Shown here: positions 1 to 9,444 of the stretch, one piece after another
Layout: each line of letters opens with the position of its first letter
Numbering within the stretch: the first letter of the stretch is position 1
Source of the DNA: Verrucomicrobiaceae bacterium
Lineage (GTDB): Bacteria > Verrucomicrobiota > Verrucomicrobiia > Verrucomicrobiales > Verrucomicrobiaceae
DNA: 64,000 nucleotides
Direction of reading: 5' to 3'
Assembly (NCBI GenBank): GCA_019694165.1
Contig: JAIBCL010000005.1
Coordinates: 310,001 to 374,000, forward strand
Notes under the pieces: model-generated
The model's input: only the letters and a program-made list of their open reading frames with translations
Databases searched by the model: none
What the model was told of the DNA's origin: nothing
Made by a program: the position numbers and the translations under genes

Positions 1-248
1 AGACCCAGCGCCAGGCCGCGGAGATCGGCGGCCGTCTCCGTGCGGGATAGATGGAGCACACACTCGTGCACGGTGTCGTGATCAAAGACTTCGGCGTCGT
101 GCTTCAGCGGACTGCCGACGCGGATGACTCCCGGCTTTTCGGGCCGCGATGAAAACAGGCCGAGCAGCCACACGATCATCACCGGCACGAACGTGATGAG
201 CACCAGTGCGAGCTTTGCCGTGGAAAGGCTGTCGGAGAGCGGAGGCAT
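1..248 (-). CDS. Membrane-anchored protein of the Pel-like operon (3' part outside window)
   Basis: The frame opens with an ATG at 248 and runs off the left edge (82 codons visible). It begins 18 bases after the stop of the PelD-like gene on the same strand, so it is very probably the next gene of that operon. Residues about 10-33 form one hydrophobic segment (AKLALVLITFVPVMIVWLLG) followed by a polar, charged stretch. In known pel operons pelE follows pelD, and PelE has N-terminal membrane segments followed by TPRs; what is visible is too short to assign this as PelE. Function is not recognised. No Shine-Dalgarno sequence is seen, as for most genes here. Confidence 0.6.
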   Translation of the reverse strand, partial: MPPLSDSLSTAKLALVLITFVPVMIVWLLGLFSSRPEKPGVIRVGSPLKHDAEVFDHDTVHECVLHLSRTETAADLRGLALG

Positions 249-266
249 TGGGCGGAACGCTCGGGA

Positions 267-1604
267 TCAGAGTTCGAGGATGCGCGACCACAGCTCCTCG
301 ATCTTCGCGGGGCCGACGACGAGGTAGTGCGAGGTGCGCAGCGAGGGCAGCCGCTCCTTGATGTGCCGGGAGGCCTCCTCGGCCCCCTGCTCGCCTGTGA
401 AAGGCAGCAGCGAGACGAATCCACCGGACGGAGGCCGCGTGGTGAGCGCCGTGACGGGAAGGATGCCGGTGATCTGACGGCCATCGCTTGAGACGGCGCG
501 CTCGCCCTCGGGCACTTCGCACCGGATCACAGCCGAGGGGATGCGGTGCGTCTGCTCCGTCTCGAGCGCTTGTGCGAGCAGCACCATGAAATCCTCGAGC
601 GGCAGCAGCTTGCGGCCGGATGCGGCGCCGCCGGGCGATTCGGCATGGGCGCGCAGCGTGAGCACCCAGTGCAAGATGACCTCGATGCGGGCCAGGTTCC
701 GCGGGTCGGAGGACTCCAGCGGCATGTCCTGGATGAGCAGCACGCCCTCGTGATCGTGATGTTTCCACGGCACGGCGGTGAGGAAGGGCTGGTCCTTGGA
801 ATTCTCCAGCGGATTTGTGAGCGAGGCGATGGCCTTCTCCTCCAGCGCCCGCGCGGCGAGCGGTGAGCGCGCCAGCGTCAGGCTCGCCGCCAGCGGCGCC
901 GTCTCGTGTATGACGGCCTCGCGGTGCAGCGTGCCTTCGCGCAGCGAGTAGAATCCGGCGGACGTGACTCCGGCGAGACGGTGCAGCAGATGAAGCAGCG
1001 CCGGAAAGACCTCACCGGGAGGCAGCGGGACGAGCTTGCGCAATTCCACGTCGAGGGAGGCAAAGGAAGCATTGTGAAGCGCGAGGCGCTGCTGCAGCTC
1101 GTGGCGCGTCTCATTGACGATGTCCAGCTCGCTGCGCAGACGATCGACCTGCGCGGTGAGCATGTCATTGCCGCGCTGGAGCTTCCAGGCATCACCGCGC
1201 AGCATGTGGTGAAGCTGGCCGGCAAGAAAGCCCGCGACGACAAAACTGGTGAGCGGGTAGCGATGCTGCGTGGCGAAAACCCACGGCTCCACGCCCTCGA
1301 TGCGCGCCCGGATGACGGACAGGACGGCCACCGTGAGCAGACCCACCGTGGTGCCGGCCGCTGCGCCGTAGCGCGCGCCGATGAGCAGCGCGGGCAGCAA
1401 CCAGGGCGTGGGGTTGAGATCGAGCCAGCCGGCATCATCCCGCGCCAGCACGTAATTCAGCCCGGCCAGCAGTGCGCAGAGCAGCAGTGCATCACGCACC
1501 ACGCGTCCGATAGAGTCGTTTGTTCCTTCCATGCTCGTGAGTCGATTGATGCCAGCGCCAAGGCCCGTGGCAAATGGCAATGTGAGGGCGCGGGCGGAGT
1601 TCAT
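267..1604 (-). CDS. pelD: PelD-like inner-membrane GAF receptor protein
   Basis: A 445-residue protein with the PelD layout. Hydrophobic segments lie at about 35-55, 67-98 and 116-135, a heptad-like coiled coil at about 140-192, a GAF-type domain at about 195-315 and a C-terminal domain where PelD has a degenerate GGDEF. In Pseudomonas, PelD is the inner-membrane c-di-GMP receptor that activates Pel polymer synthesis. Its ATG overlaps the stop of the TPR gene as ATGA, so translation is probably coupled, and it follows a PelA homologue, which supports the name. Known c-di-GMP binding uses an RxxD site in the degenerate GGDEF; I see no RxxD in the C-terminal half, so nucleotide binding is doubtful. 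The assignment rests on architecture and neighbours more than on sequence identity. Confidence 0.65.
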   Translation of the reverse strand: MNSARALTLPFATGLGAGINRLTSMEGTNDSIGRVVRDALLLCALLAGLNYVLARDDAGWLDLNPTPWLLPALLIGARYGAAAGTTVGLLTVAVLSVIRARIEGVEPWVFATQHRYPLTSFVVAGFLAGQLHHMLRGDAWKLQRGNDMLTAQVDRLRSELDIVNETRHELQQRLALHNASFASLDVELRKLVPLPPGEVFPALLHLLHRLAGVTSAGFYSLREGTLHREAVIHETAPLAASLTLARSPLAARALEEKAIASLTNPLENSKDQPFLTAVPWKHHDHEGVLLIQDMPLESSDPRNLARIEVILHWVLTLRAHAESPGGAASGRKLLPLEDFMVLLAQALETEQTHRIPSAVIRCEVPEGERAVSSDGRQITGILPVTALTTRPPSGGFVSLLPFTGEQGAEEASRHIKERLPSLRTSHYLVVGPAKIEELWSRILEL

Positions 1605-3787
1605 CGGCGGGTGATGGGTTTGTCGCTGATGGCGTCAGCGGCGATGCTACCGGGCGCGCTGTGCCGGGCGATCTTGCGGCTCACGACGGAGAGCGCTTTC
1701 GCGTAGGCTTCATTCGCCTCAGCGGCGAGGCCCAGCTTCATGTGCGCATCACCGAGCAGCATCCAGTCCGCGGGCTGCGGCTGCGTGCTCTGGGCGATGT
1801 TCTGCCGCGCGAAGACTTCGGCCTTGTCGAAGTGACCTGCCATCAGATGGGCGGAGGCGAGCATGGCAAAATTCTCGCGCTCAGAAGGAACGGACGCAAA
1901 GAGCCGCGCGCCGCGCGCCGCATCACCGGCGAGGCAGCAGGCGGCTGCAAGATGCAACCGCGCCTGCTTGGAAAGCTCGAACCTGCCTTCGAAATCCGGA
2001 CCGATGACGGCCAGGACCTCGGCGCTGCGCGTTGTGTGAATGCAGGCGCCGAGCGCAATCAGCCGCGCGTCGATCCGCTGCTTCACGACGGGATCGAGCA
2101 CTTCGGCGAGTGCTTCGTCGTGGCGTTCCGCTTCGAGCAACCAGCCGGCGAGCTTCACGCGCAGCGAGGGGCTTTTCGGCAGCCGCGCGATGCCGTCCCG
2201 CAGAATCTTCAAGGGTGTGTCGTCATCCGTCTGGCGCTTCGCCGTCTCGGCCATGCGGATGAAGAGGGCGGGTGTGACCGCCTTCGGATCACTGCCGGCG
2301 ATGCGCAGCGCACGCTGCAGCGAGGCCGGGCGGTCGAGCGACTCGGCCAGCTCGGTGTAGCTCTCGAGCGCGGGAGCATCGAAGTCTTTCTCTGCGAGGC
2401 CGTCCAGTTCGCGCAAGGCCGACTCGTGCTGCCCCTGGCCGATGCGCAGCAGGGCGAGTCTTTTCACCGCGGGCGCATCGCGCGGCACCGCGCGCAGAAA
2501 ACGTTCGAGGATGGCGACGGCCTTTGCGGCATCGCCCGAGTGCTCCCAGAGTGTGCTGAGTTCCAGCACGGCGGCGCGGTCATTGGGATGCGAGTCGAGC
2601 CATTCCTCGAACAAGATCGCGGCCTTTTGCGTCCTCCCGTTCGCCGCAGCCACGCGGGCAGACTCGATGAGTGCACGCTCGCTGGATGCGTGCAGCAGGC
2701 GCGCGGTCTCCTCGCCGTGGCCGAGTTCATCGGCCAGGGGCAGCAGGCGGTCGAGGCCCGTGGTATCCCGCATGGCCAGCACGCGCAGGTGGTGAGCGCA
2801 CGCCTTTTCACCGAGGCCGAAGCGGTCGGCGATCTCGGCGGCGCGGCGCACCCAGACTTTGTACCCGGCGGATGGTGATGCCGTGAGCAGCTCTTCGTGC
2901 GTAAGGCGTGCTTCGGGGAATGCGGCCAGGCAGCTCTCGATCCATGGGAGAAGCTCCCTCGTGCGACCGGCGAGTTGCGCGGCAGCGTGCGCGCGCTCCA
3001 GGAGCGCGGCGGAGGCGGCCGTGATCGAGGGCAGTGCTTTCAATTCCACAAGGCTCGCATCGAACGCCTCACCGGGCAGACTGGCCTCAAGTGCCAGCGT
3101 GTAGCGCAGGTCCAGTGCTTCGCGATTTTCCCGCGCGTCGAGTTCCGTGCCGTGCCGCGCCATCCACAGACGGAACTCCTCCATCGCGGCGGGCTGGCGG
3201 CTGACGAAGCGCGAGTGACGCACCATTTCCTTCACCGTAGCCCAGGTCGAGGCAGGCTGGCGGCAGGCGATCTGCAACGCCTCGGCGCCGATCTCCGGCC
3301 GCGCGGTGCCGAGCGCAACGGTTGAGATAAAATCAATCCATTCATGCTGCCACGCGGGAGGAATGCGCGGTAGCTCGGGCACCACAACGCGCAGCGCCTC
3401 TGCGGGCGCGAGCATGCTGGCATCGCGCACGGTCGCGAGGGAAAACGCATGGGTGAACTGGTCAAATGGCTGCGCGGGCGAGGCATGGAGGATGCGGCTC
3501 AATCGCTCGCACGGCGGCACCGAAGTGAGAGCGGCCAGAGACCGGAGGCGCTCCACCGGCAGCTCGCCGAGCGCCTGCGCACGCCCGTGATCACACTCGG
3601 GCGCGCCCCCGAAGATGGCGGGTTCGATCTCGGCGATGAGCCGCTTCTTTTCCCACAGGCCGCCTGCCCCCCATTTGCCGGACACGACGAGGCAAGGCAG
3701 GATCAGTCCGCCAAGGATCACCCGGGTGGACGGACGACGGCGTAGGATGTGGTGCGGTGACGACACGGACTCAGCGGGCGACTGCAT
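1601..3787 (-). CDS. Membrane-anchored TPR protein of the Pel-like operon
   Basis: A 728-residue protein with one N-terminal hydrophobic segment (about 22-42, VILGGLILPCLVVSGKWGAG) and then almost entirely paired helices of TPR type, for example around LFEEWLDSHPNDRAAVLELS and the C-terminal run PADWMLLGDAHMKLGLAAEA. In known pel operons PelB (TPRs plus an outer-membrane barrel, about 1190 residues) and PelE (membrane plus TPR) carry such repeats. This protein has no sign of a C-terminal beta-barrel, so it looks like the TPR half of PelB or an enlarged PelE. Its start lies 17 bases inside the end of the PelA-like gene and its stop overlaps the PelD-like start, so the three genes form one tight operon. 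A role as periplasmic scaffold for polymer modification and export is inferred. Confidence 0.65.
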   Translation of the reverse strand: MQSPAESVSSPHHILRRRPSTRVILGGLILPCLVVSGKWGAGGLWEKKRLIAEIEPAIFGGAPECDHGRAQALGELPVERLRSLAALTSVPPCERLSRILHASPAQPFDQFTHAFSLATVRDASMLAPAEALRVVVPELPRIPPAWQHEWIDFISTVALGTARPEIGAEALQIACRQPASTWATVKEMVRHSRFVSRQPAAMEEFRLWMARHGTELDARENREALDLRYTLALEASLPGEAFDASLVELKALPSITAASAALLERAHAAAQLAGRTRELLPWIESCLAAFPEARLTHEELLTASPSAGYKVWVRRAAEIADRFGLGEKACAHHLRVLAMRDTTGLDRLLPLADELGHGEETARLLHASSERALIESARVAAANGRTQKAAILFEEWLDSHPNDRAAVLELSTLWEHSGDAAKAVAILERFLRAVPRDAPAVKRLALLRIGQGQHESALRELDGLAEKDFDAPALESYTELAESLDRPASLQRALRIAGSDPKAVTPALFIRMAETAKRQTDDDTPLKILRDGIARLPKSPSLRVKLAGWLLEAERHDEALAEVLDPVVKQRIDARLIALGACIHTTRSAEVLAVIGPDFEGRFELSKQARLHLAAACCLAGDAARGARLFASVPSERENFAMLASAHLMAGHFDKAEVFARQNIAQSTQPQPADWMLLGDAHMKLGLAAEANEAYAKALSVVSRKIARHSAPGSIAADAISDKPITRR

Positions 3788-6392
3788 ACGGTGCGCGGGA
3801 AACGGAAAGGGACACGGTGGAGTGTGGTGGCAGCGAGAGCTTCAAGGTGCCGGTGGCATCGGTCTCCAGGCGGCCCTGCTCGAGATTTTTTTTCACGGCC
3901 ACCATCGTGTGTGGCGGCATTCCGGAGAAGACCACGTCGACGGTGGTCCAGCCGCCGACATTGAAGAGAGTGCCGCGCGCGCTGAGTTCGTGAATCTGGA
4001 TGTCGGCGCTCGATTCGACGAGCCGCAGGTATTCCGGGACGGCGGCCGGTGCGTCGGTCAAGACGAGTTCGGTGAGCATGCGGCCCGTGGTGTGGACGTA
4101 GGTCACATCTCCTTGTGTTTTCCAGCCGGCGATGCCGCGGCAGAGCGGCAGATCAGGCACACCGGCCGATGCGGGGATGCGGAACGTGCGCATCTGACCC
4201 GCGTTGGCCACCAGCCAGTGACGCGGGGCGACCTGATGGAACTTCGTGCGCACCGCATCCCCCGCGATCGCGGCGTATTGGAAGGCCGATACTGGGTGAA
4301 GCGGCTGGGCCGAGCACCATTCGTAGATCTTTTCCAGTGCGAGACGCGACGCCGGCTGCGCGGCCGCGGCAAAATCGTGCTGGAGGAAGACGGGGGCCAG
4401 GCGGAACGGCAGATCCGAGCTTTTGAAACGCTCGATCACATCGCCAAACGCAGCGAACGAGCCGGCAGGTGCGCGCGATGCGCCGTTGGCCGTGGTATCC
4501 GGCTCGCGCGGAAGCGCCTCGACATTGGCGAGGGTGAGGATCGACCGCGCGACATTCTGGCGGCGCTGTTTGTCGAGCGGCCCGTCGCCTTCGGCGGGAG
4601 TTTCGACGTCGGATTCGGCGAGTGAAACGGACACTGGGAGCGGATGCTGCTGCAAGACACGCGAGCGGATCACCTCGGCGCACATGGGATGGCCGGCGCA
4701 CTGCGCCAAAGAGGAAAACCCATCACCGGAGACGTGGCTGTAGAAAAGCCTGCGGCCGTCACGCGTGGTGGTGTCGGGAACCGGGAAGGTGTTTGCCACC
4801 GGCTCCAGCCAGCGGGTGAGAAAGCGGAGTGCATCAGCGAGGACAAGGCGATCATCAGCCGGGCGCGTCAATACGTAGGGATCCAGCCACATGCCACCCC
4901 AGGAACAGAGGAACACGGGATCGAAGCGCACGGCTCGGCCAGCGGCGTCCTCGCCACGAAGCGAGAGGAACACCTGCGCGCCGGCGGGAGCAGCCAGATC
5001 ACGAAATGCTGCGGCGCGCGGCTGCAGGCGGTCGCCTCCCGTCATCATGGCGGCGTCAAGCCGGGTGATGGCGGGGGCTGTGATGCCGCGCACGGTCTCC
5101 ATCGTCCCGCTCAAGGCGAAGGCGGAGGCGAACTCCGCCCGCGCGTCCTCATCCGCGAAAGGCAGGCCGCCGACGAACAGGACGGGCGTGCGCCGCCTCG
5201 CAAGCTGCGCGAGCCAACGGGCGGCGGTCTTTTCCTGATCCGGACGCAGGGCAAGCGTGCCGTCCACGATCACGGCCGCGAAGCGCGGAGGAAGCGCGGC
5301 GGGCAGCGTTTCGCTGCCCGCGTCCAGGTACTCTGGAGCGAACCCCAACCAATTGAGCGTTCGCTGAAGTTGCCGCCCGGTCAGTGTGTCCGCCGGTGAG
5401 GCGGCCGGCTTGTCTGCAAAGTCCGCATCCCAGCCATAGAGCACCAGAACGCGGCGTGGCACCTCGCTCAACGGGGCCAGCGCGGTGCCGTTGAGCTCTG
5501 GCGTGGTTACAAACGGGATGCAGCCGAGTGCCGACAGCTTCTCCGCCGTCTGCCGTGCGAGATCCTTCTGCGTAGGATCGACATAATCAACCGCATAGAC
5601 TTTCAGGTCGCGCATCTGCACCTCACGGATGCGGGCCTCCAGCCACGCACGGTCTTCAGCGGAGACTGCCTTGTAGCTCCGCGTTTTAGGATCGAACGAT
5701 TGGAGCACCGACTCGACGAGCACGCCGTTGATATCAGCGGCGATTTTGTCAATCAGGCCAAAGCCCCGATTGACCACGATCTTGGCCTTGGGGAACTGCC
5801 GGTGTAGATCCTTGATGAGGCCTTCGAGCGCCTTCCGGTACGCGCCGGCTTTCTGCGGCGATTGCTTCACGAGCAGCTCGGCGCTGTCGATGGTGTCGAG
5901 GAAAAAACCGTCAAAGCCCCTGTCGAGCGCCGGCTTGGCCAGACCGTCGATGAACATCGGCTTCCAATCGGGATGAGTGATGTCCAGCAGCCGGGTACCC
6001 CAGTCGGCGTTGGCACCCACAAACGGCACCTTGTTTGCCGCAGCCAGCTTTTCGCATGTCGAACCGGGTCTGGCTTCGACGGTGCTGATGTAGGCCAGGT
6101 ACGTGTGCCCCAGCGTGTGGCCCGGAGCGAGATCAACCTGTGCCTCAGCATCGAGGATGCAGAGATCGAAGGTGGCCAGGTCCTGCGGATCGGGCTTGTG
6201 CGAGTAGTTCACATACAACCGCGTGGTGACAGGCTGGACCGGCTTCGCTCCGGCACCCGACACAGCAACGCCCACAACCAAGATGCCCAACCAGACTGCC
6301 AGCGGCCGCCGGCGAGCATCATAGTCCCGCGAACTTGCCCTCAGCTCGGCCGTAGCGGCCATTTCCACATGTGATCGGTTCTCAAATGCCAT
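3771..6392 (-). CDS. pelA: PelA-like glycoside hydrolase with degenerate deacetylase domain
   Basis: An 873-residue protein with an N-terminal hydrophobic segment (about 31-49), so probably exported. Residues about 55-305 match the PelA hydrolase domain (GH166/endo-alpha-1,4-polygalactosaminidase fold): GFDGFFLDTID gives Asp166 and VLVESV gives Glu227, at the positions of family acidic residues. A Rossmann-like middle part follows (about 313-530), then the PelA deacetylase start (FYSHVSGDGF, 550-559) and the PelA C-terminal block (LALEKIYEWCSAQPLHP, about 684-700). PelA trims and deacetylates the Pel polymer in the periplasm. The first catalytic Asp of the DGD motif is Ser555, and the SHTxSHPF zinc motif expected after NVEA (623-626) is missing with most of the sequence up to the C-terminal block. 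M11 (6362) is an alternative start. First gene of the operon. Confidence 0.78.
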   Translation of the reverse strand: MAFENRSHVEMAATAELRASSRDYDARRRPLAVWLGILVVGVAVSGAGAKPVQPVTTRLYVNYSHKPDPQDLATFDLCILDAEAQVDLAPGHTLGHTYLAYISTVEARPGSTCEKLAAANKVPFVGANADWGTRLLDITHPDWKPMFIDGLAKPALDRGFDGFFLDTIDSAELLVKQSPQKAGAYRKALEGLIKDLHRQFPKAKIVVNRGFGLIDKIAADINGVLVESVLQSFDPKTRSYKAVSAEDRAWLEARIREVQMRDLKVYAVDYVDPTQKDLARQTAEKLSALGCIPFVTTPELNGTALAPLSEVPRRVLVLYGWDADFADKPAASPADTLTGRQLQRTLNWLGFAPEYLDAGSETLPAALPPRFAAVIVDGTLALRPDQEKTAARWLAQLARRRTPVLFVGGLPFADEDARAEFASAFALSGTMETVRGITAPAITRLDAAMMTGGDRLQPRAAAFRDLAAPAGAQVFLSLRGEDAAGRAVRFDPVFLCSWGGMWLDPYVLTRPADDRLVLADALRFLTRWLEPVANTFPVPDTTTRDGRRLFYSHVSGDGFSSLAQCAGHPMCAEVIRSRVLQQHPLPVSVSLAESDVETPAEGDGPLDKQRRQNVARSILTLANVEALPREPDTTANGASRAPAGSFAAFGDVIERFKSSDLPFRLAPVFLQHDFAAAAQPASRLALEKIYEWCSAQPLHPVSAFQYAAIAGDAVRTKFHQVAPRHWLVANAGQMRTFRIPASAGVPDLPLCRGIAGWKTQGDVTYVHTTGRMLTELVLTDAPAAVPEYLRLVESSADIQIHELSARGTLFNVGGWTTVDVVFSGMPPHTMVAVKKNLEQGRLETDATGTLKLSLPPHSTVSLSVSRAPYAVAR

Positions 6393-6446
6393 GGTTTGGT
6401 GCTGCGCTGTCTATCAAAAATGGAAATTTTATCAGAATGGAGTTTC

Positions 6447-6474
6447 ATAGTAGCAAATCCAGAATAGGAAGCAA
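6447..6474 (-). promoter_or_regulatory. Candidate sigma-70-type promoter for the Pel-like operon
   Basis: In the only AT-rich stretch between the DUF1501 gene and pelA, the minus strand reads TTGCTT (6474-6469), a 16-base spacer, then TACTAT (6452-6447). This would place a start of transcription about 45 bases before the pelA ATG. It is a reading by eye; the rest of 6393-6660 shows no gene. Confidence 0.35.
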
Positions 6475-6660
6475 GGTGATAAAAATTAGAATTTGCAACC
6501 CAAGGGCTGGTACCGCCCTCTGCGCCTCTTTCAGGCGTGCCGACAGATCAAGGTCAAGGGGCACGAGTACCGCTCACGCCTCTCCACCAACTCCGCTGAC
6601 GTGCGCAGCAGGGCGGAGGGCTCAGCCGGGCTTCAAATGCGCTGCTGCGATGAGCGGAGC

Positions 6661-8004
6661 TCACACAAGTTCCCTCATCGGCAAGCAGCCGCCGTCCACG
6701 AGGTACTGTGGACGGCCAGTCAGATCGGTCAGCGTCGTCTTCGTCACATCAATGCCGAGTCGGTGGTACAGCGTGGCGAAGACTTCGGCAAAGGCGACGG
6801 GGCGATCAATGGCTTCCCCCCCAAGTTTGTCCGTGGCACCGATCACCTGGCCGTGGCGCATTCCACCGCCGGCGAGCAGCGCACAAGAGACGCGCGGCCA
6901 GTGGTCGCGACCGCCTTGTTTGTTGATCACCGGCGTGCGGCCGAATTCACCCCAGACGACGACAGACACGTCCTTGTCCATGCCCCGCTCGTGCAGGTCG
7001 GTGATCAGCGCGCTCAACCCCCTGTCGAGCAGCGGCAGATCTTCGCGCAGTTGGCCGAAGTTGTTGGAGTGATAGTCCCAGCGGCTGAACGCCAGGGTGA
7101 CCACTCGCGCTCCCGCTTCGACAAGGCGCCGCGCCACCAGGAAATGCTCGGTCAACCGCGGCCCCCCATCGTCGCGGCATTCGGCGATGCCCCTGCCGTA
7201 GAGTTCGACGAGGCGGGGATCCTCCTTGTTGAGATCGAGCGCGTCGAGCAACTTCGAGCTGGTGAGCACGCTCAACGCCTGGGCGTTGAAGACGTCAATG
7301 CCGCCCATGAGTCCGCTCGCATCCACATCACGCCTGAATTGATCGAAGCTGGTCAGCAGAGACTTGCGATCACCGAGCCTTTCAAGCGTCACGCCACTGA
7401 GCGTCATGTCCTGCGTGCCGCCGCCACGGTTGGGCTGAAAGGGTGCATGCGCCACGCCGAGGAAGCCCGGCTCGCCCGTGCGCGCCCACGGCATATGCCC
7501 CATCTTCGGCGCGAGACCTACAAACGAAGGAACCGCCGGATCGACCGCGCCGCTCAGCCGCGACACCACCGACCCCATCGAGGGCCATCCGCCCGGCGGC
7601 TGGCGCTTGGAATTTCGGCCCGTAAGGCACTGAAAGGCATCGTGGCTGCCGTCGCAGTCGGACAAGGACCGGATGAGGGTGCATCGGTCCATCAGTTTCG
7701 CCAGCCTGGGCAGCAGCTCGCAAACCTCGATGCCTGGAACATTTGTGGGGATTGGCCGGAATTCGCCGCGCATCTCGGACGGTGCGCTCATCTTCAAGTC
7801 AAAAATGTCCTGGTGCGACGGGCCGCCGGGCAGGAACACCATGATCACTGCTTTATGTGATCTTCCAGATCCCTGCGCGGTCTCGGCCTGGAGCAGATCG
7901 GCCAGCGACAGCCCGCCCATGGCGAGTCCGCCGATCTTGAGGAAGTTCCTCCGCGATACACGGTCGCAGAAGCCGCCGGCCGGGTTGGAAAGCACCGAAA
8001 GCAT
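6661..8004 (-). CDS. DUF1501 family exported protein (Tat signal)
   Basis: A 447-residue DUF1501 protein, distantly related to the sulfatase/alkaline phosphatase fold. The chosen ATG (8004) puts a twin-arginine signal at the N-terminus ([15 protein letters not shown]). The frame is open 20 codons further upstream, but those residues lie ahead of the Tat motif and look non-coding. Family hallmarks visible are [17 protein letters not shown] near the N-terminus, WGEFGRTP, and GGRDHWPR in the last third. These proteins are abundant in Planctomycetes and Verrucomicrobia, usually next to a DUF1549/DUF1553 cytochrome-like partner. No partner is present here, so it is an orphan copy. Its substrate is unknown. 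It is on the same strand as the Pel-like operon but 268 bases separate them. Confidence 0.85.
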   Translation of the reverse strand: MLSVLSNPAGGFCDRVSRRNFLKIGGLAMGGLSLADLLQAETAQGSGRSHKAVIMVFLPGGPSHQDIFDLKMSAPSEMRGEFRPIPTNVPGIEVCELLPRLAKLMDRCTLIRSLSDCDGSHDAFQCLTGRNSKRQPPGGWPSMGSVVSRLSGAVDPAVPSFVGLAPKMGHMPWARTGEPGFLGVAHAPFQPNRGGGTQDMTLSGVTLERLGDRKSLLTSFDQFRRDVDASGLMGGIDVFNAQALSVLTSSKLLDALDLNKEDPRLVELYGRGIAECRDDGGPRLTEHFLVARRLVEAGARVVTLAFSRWDYHSNNFGQLREDLPLLDRGLSALITDLHERGMDKDVSVVVWGEFGRTPVINKQGGRDHWPRVSCALLAGGGMRHGQVIGATDKLGGEAIDRPVAFAEVFATLYHRLGIDVTKTTLTDLTGRPQYLVDGGCLPMRELV

Positions 8005-8080
8005 CCGCACAGTAAGCCACAGGGGCGCGAATCCTTTCAAGCGCACCGCTCCCCAGCCGCGCAATCTGCGCCCGGCACTC

Positions 8081-8662
8081 TCACCACTTCACTTCCACCT
8101 TCTGCTGGCGGCCATTGCGGTCGAGGTACTTCACATGGCCGTGCTTCGCACCGTATTCGTGGACACAACGGGTGACCTTCACATCGTAGGCGCAGTAACG
8201 CGCGATCTCGGCGACTTTCTCGCGGTGCGTCACGAGATCACCCTTCTGCAGCGCGGCCTGTGCTTCCTGCCACCAGCGGATGGCGTCGAGTCCGTCGCCG
8301 GTTTTTCCACAGCCGAGCGTGGCGGAGGCGACGGCGTCGAGCTTCAGGCGATGCCCGAGCTTTTGCTCGAGGTCGATGAGCAGATCGAGGCTGTGCAGTT
8401 GATCCCGAAAATCGAAGATGCTGTAGCCGAGGAGCACCTCGTAGTCGAAGCCAATGTGATTGAAGCCGACGACGAGGTCGGCGCGCACGAGCTGGCTGAT
8501 GAGATCGCCGTTCTCGTCCTCGGTGAAAACACGATATTCGCCAGTCTTCGTGCTGTAGGTGACCGCAATTGAGATGCCCATCTTGTGCTTGTTTCCCCAA
8601 CCGCCCACGTCGTTGGCGGTGCGCTGCGTTTCGAGATCGAAGTAGACGATGTTTTCTGCCAT
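8081..8662 (-). CDS. DEDDy-type 3'-5' exonuclease domain protein
   Basis: A 193-residue RNase H-fold protein of the DnaQ-like exonuclease superfamily. The three exonuclease motifs are visible: FDLET (Exo I, Asp and Glu) near residue 8-12, [10 protein letters not shown] (Exo II) in the middle, and YCAYD (Exo III, Tyr-x3-Asp, the DEDDy form) near the C-terminus. This predicts two-metal 3'-5' nuclease activity; whether the substrate is DNA or RNA cannot be told. The ATG at 8662 is chosen because the motif-bearing fold begins directly there ([12 protein letters not shown]), while the upstream open frame is basic and low in information. No helicase or polymerase domain is attached. It is divergent from the SGNH hydrolase gene with 103 bases between the starts. 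Confidence 0.75.
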   Translation of the reverse strand: MAENIVYFDLETQRTANDVGGWGNKHKMGISIAVTYSTKTGEYRVFTEDENGDLISQLVRADLVVGFNHIGFDYEVLLGYSIFDFRDQLHSLDLLIDLEQKLGHRLKLDAVASATLGCGKTGDGLDAIRWWQEAQAALQKGDLVTHREKVAEIARYCAYDVKVTRCVHEYGAKHGHVKYLDRNGRQQKVEVKW

Positions 8663-8765
8663 GAGTCCGGTGCTCGTGGAGACTGGCATTGATGGCGGGC
8701 GCGGGCAAGGGGCGCGTCCTTTTTTGCATTGCGACGTGCCAGCACCGCGCTCCAATCACCGTCCG

Positions 8766-9422
8766 ATGAAGACCATCCTTTGCTTCGGCGACTCGAACAC
8801 CTGGGGCTACGACGCCGCGGGCACTGCCGCCACCGGCGTGCTACAGCGCCACTCTCCCGACGCACGCTGGCCGGGCGTGCTCGCGCGCGAACTCGGCCCG
8901 GACTTCCGAGTCATCGAAGAAGGACAAAACGGACGCACCACCGTGCATGACGACCCTTTCTCGATCTGCCGCAACGGCAGGAACTACCTGCCCGCCTGTC
9001 TCGAAAGCCACAAGCCACTGGATGTGGTGGTGATGATGCTCGGTACCAATGATCTGAAAACTGTCTTCGCCGCGTCCCCCGCCGAGATCGCGTCGTGCGC
9101 GGCCATGCTGGCAAAGATAATCCTGCAGAGCGACGCCGGCATCGGCTGGCGGCCACCACAGTTGCTCCTCATCTCCCCGCCTGCTGTCGGTGACATGTCG
9201 CGGGCACCAGACATCGCGGAAAAGTTTGCCGACGGAGCCGCAAGATCACGCAGACTGCCGGAACGCTACGCAGCGGTGGCCGCGCAGCTCGGCTGCGACT
9301 TTCTGGATGCACAGCGGGTTGTGACCCCAAGCGGGCACGATGGCATCCATCTCGAAGCGGCCGAACACGAGAAGCTCGGCAAGGCGGTGGCAGATGCCGT
9401 CCGCCGCATGACCTGCGCATGA
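8766..9422 (+). CDS. SGNH/GDSL-type hydrolase (arylesterase-like)
   Basis: A 218-residue SGNH hydrolase without a signal peptide, so probably cytoplasmic. The family blocks are all present: ILCFGDSNTWGYD (block I, nucleophile Ser), a Gly-Arg in block II (GQNGRTT), MMLGTNDLK (block III, Asn) and SGHDGIHL (block V, Asp and His). It resembles the arylesterase/acyl-CoA thioesterase-like branch, in which FGDSNTWG is typical. It would hydrolyse an ester, probably an acyl or acetyl ester; the substrate is unknown. The ATG at 8766 is chosen because the strand carrying the nucleophile starts immediately after it. It stands alone, divergent from the exonuclease gene and convergent with the cytochrome gene. 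Confidence 0.85.
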   Translation: MKTILCFGDSNTWGYDAAGTAATGVLQRHSPDARWPGVLARELGPDFRVIEEGQNGRTTVHDDPFSICRNGRNYLPACLESHKPLDVVVMMLGTNDLKTVFAASPAEIASCAAMLAKIILQSDAGIGWRPPQLLLISPPAVGDMSRAPDIAEKFADGAARSRRLPERYAAVAAQLGCDFLDAQRVVTPSGHDGIHLEAAEHEKLGKAVADAVRRMTCA

Positions 9423-9444
9423 TTCTTTCTCAATCACCGTGCGC

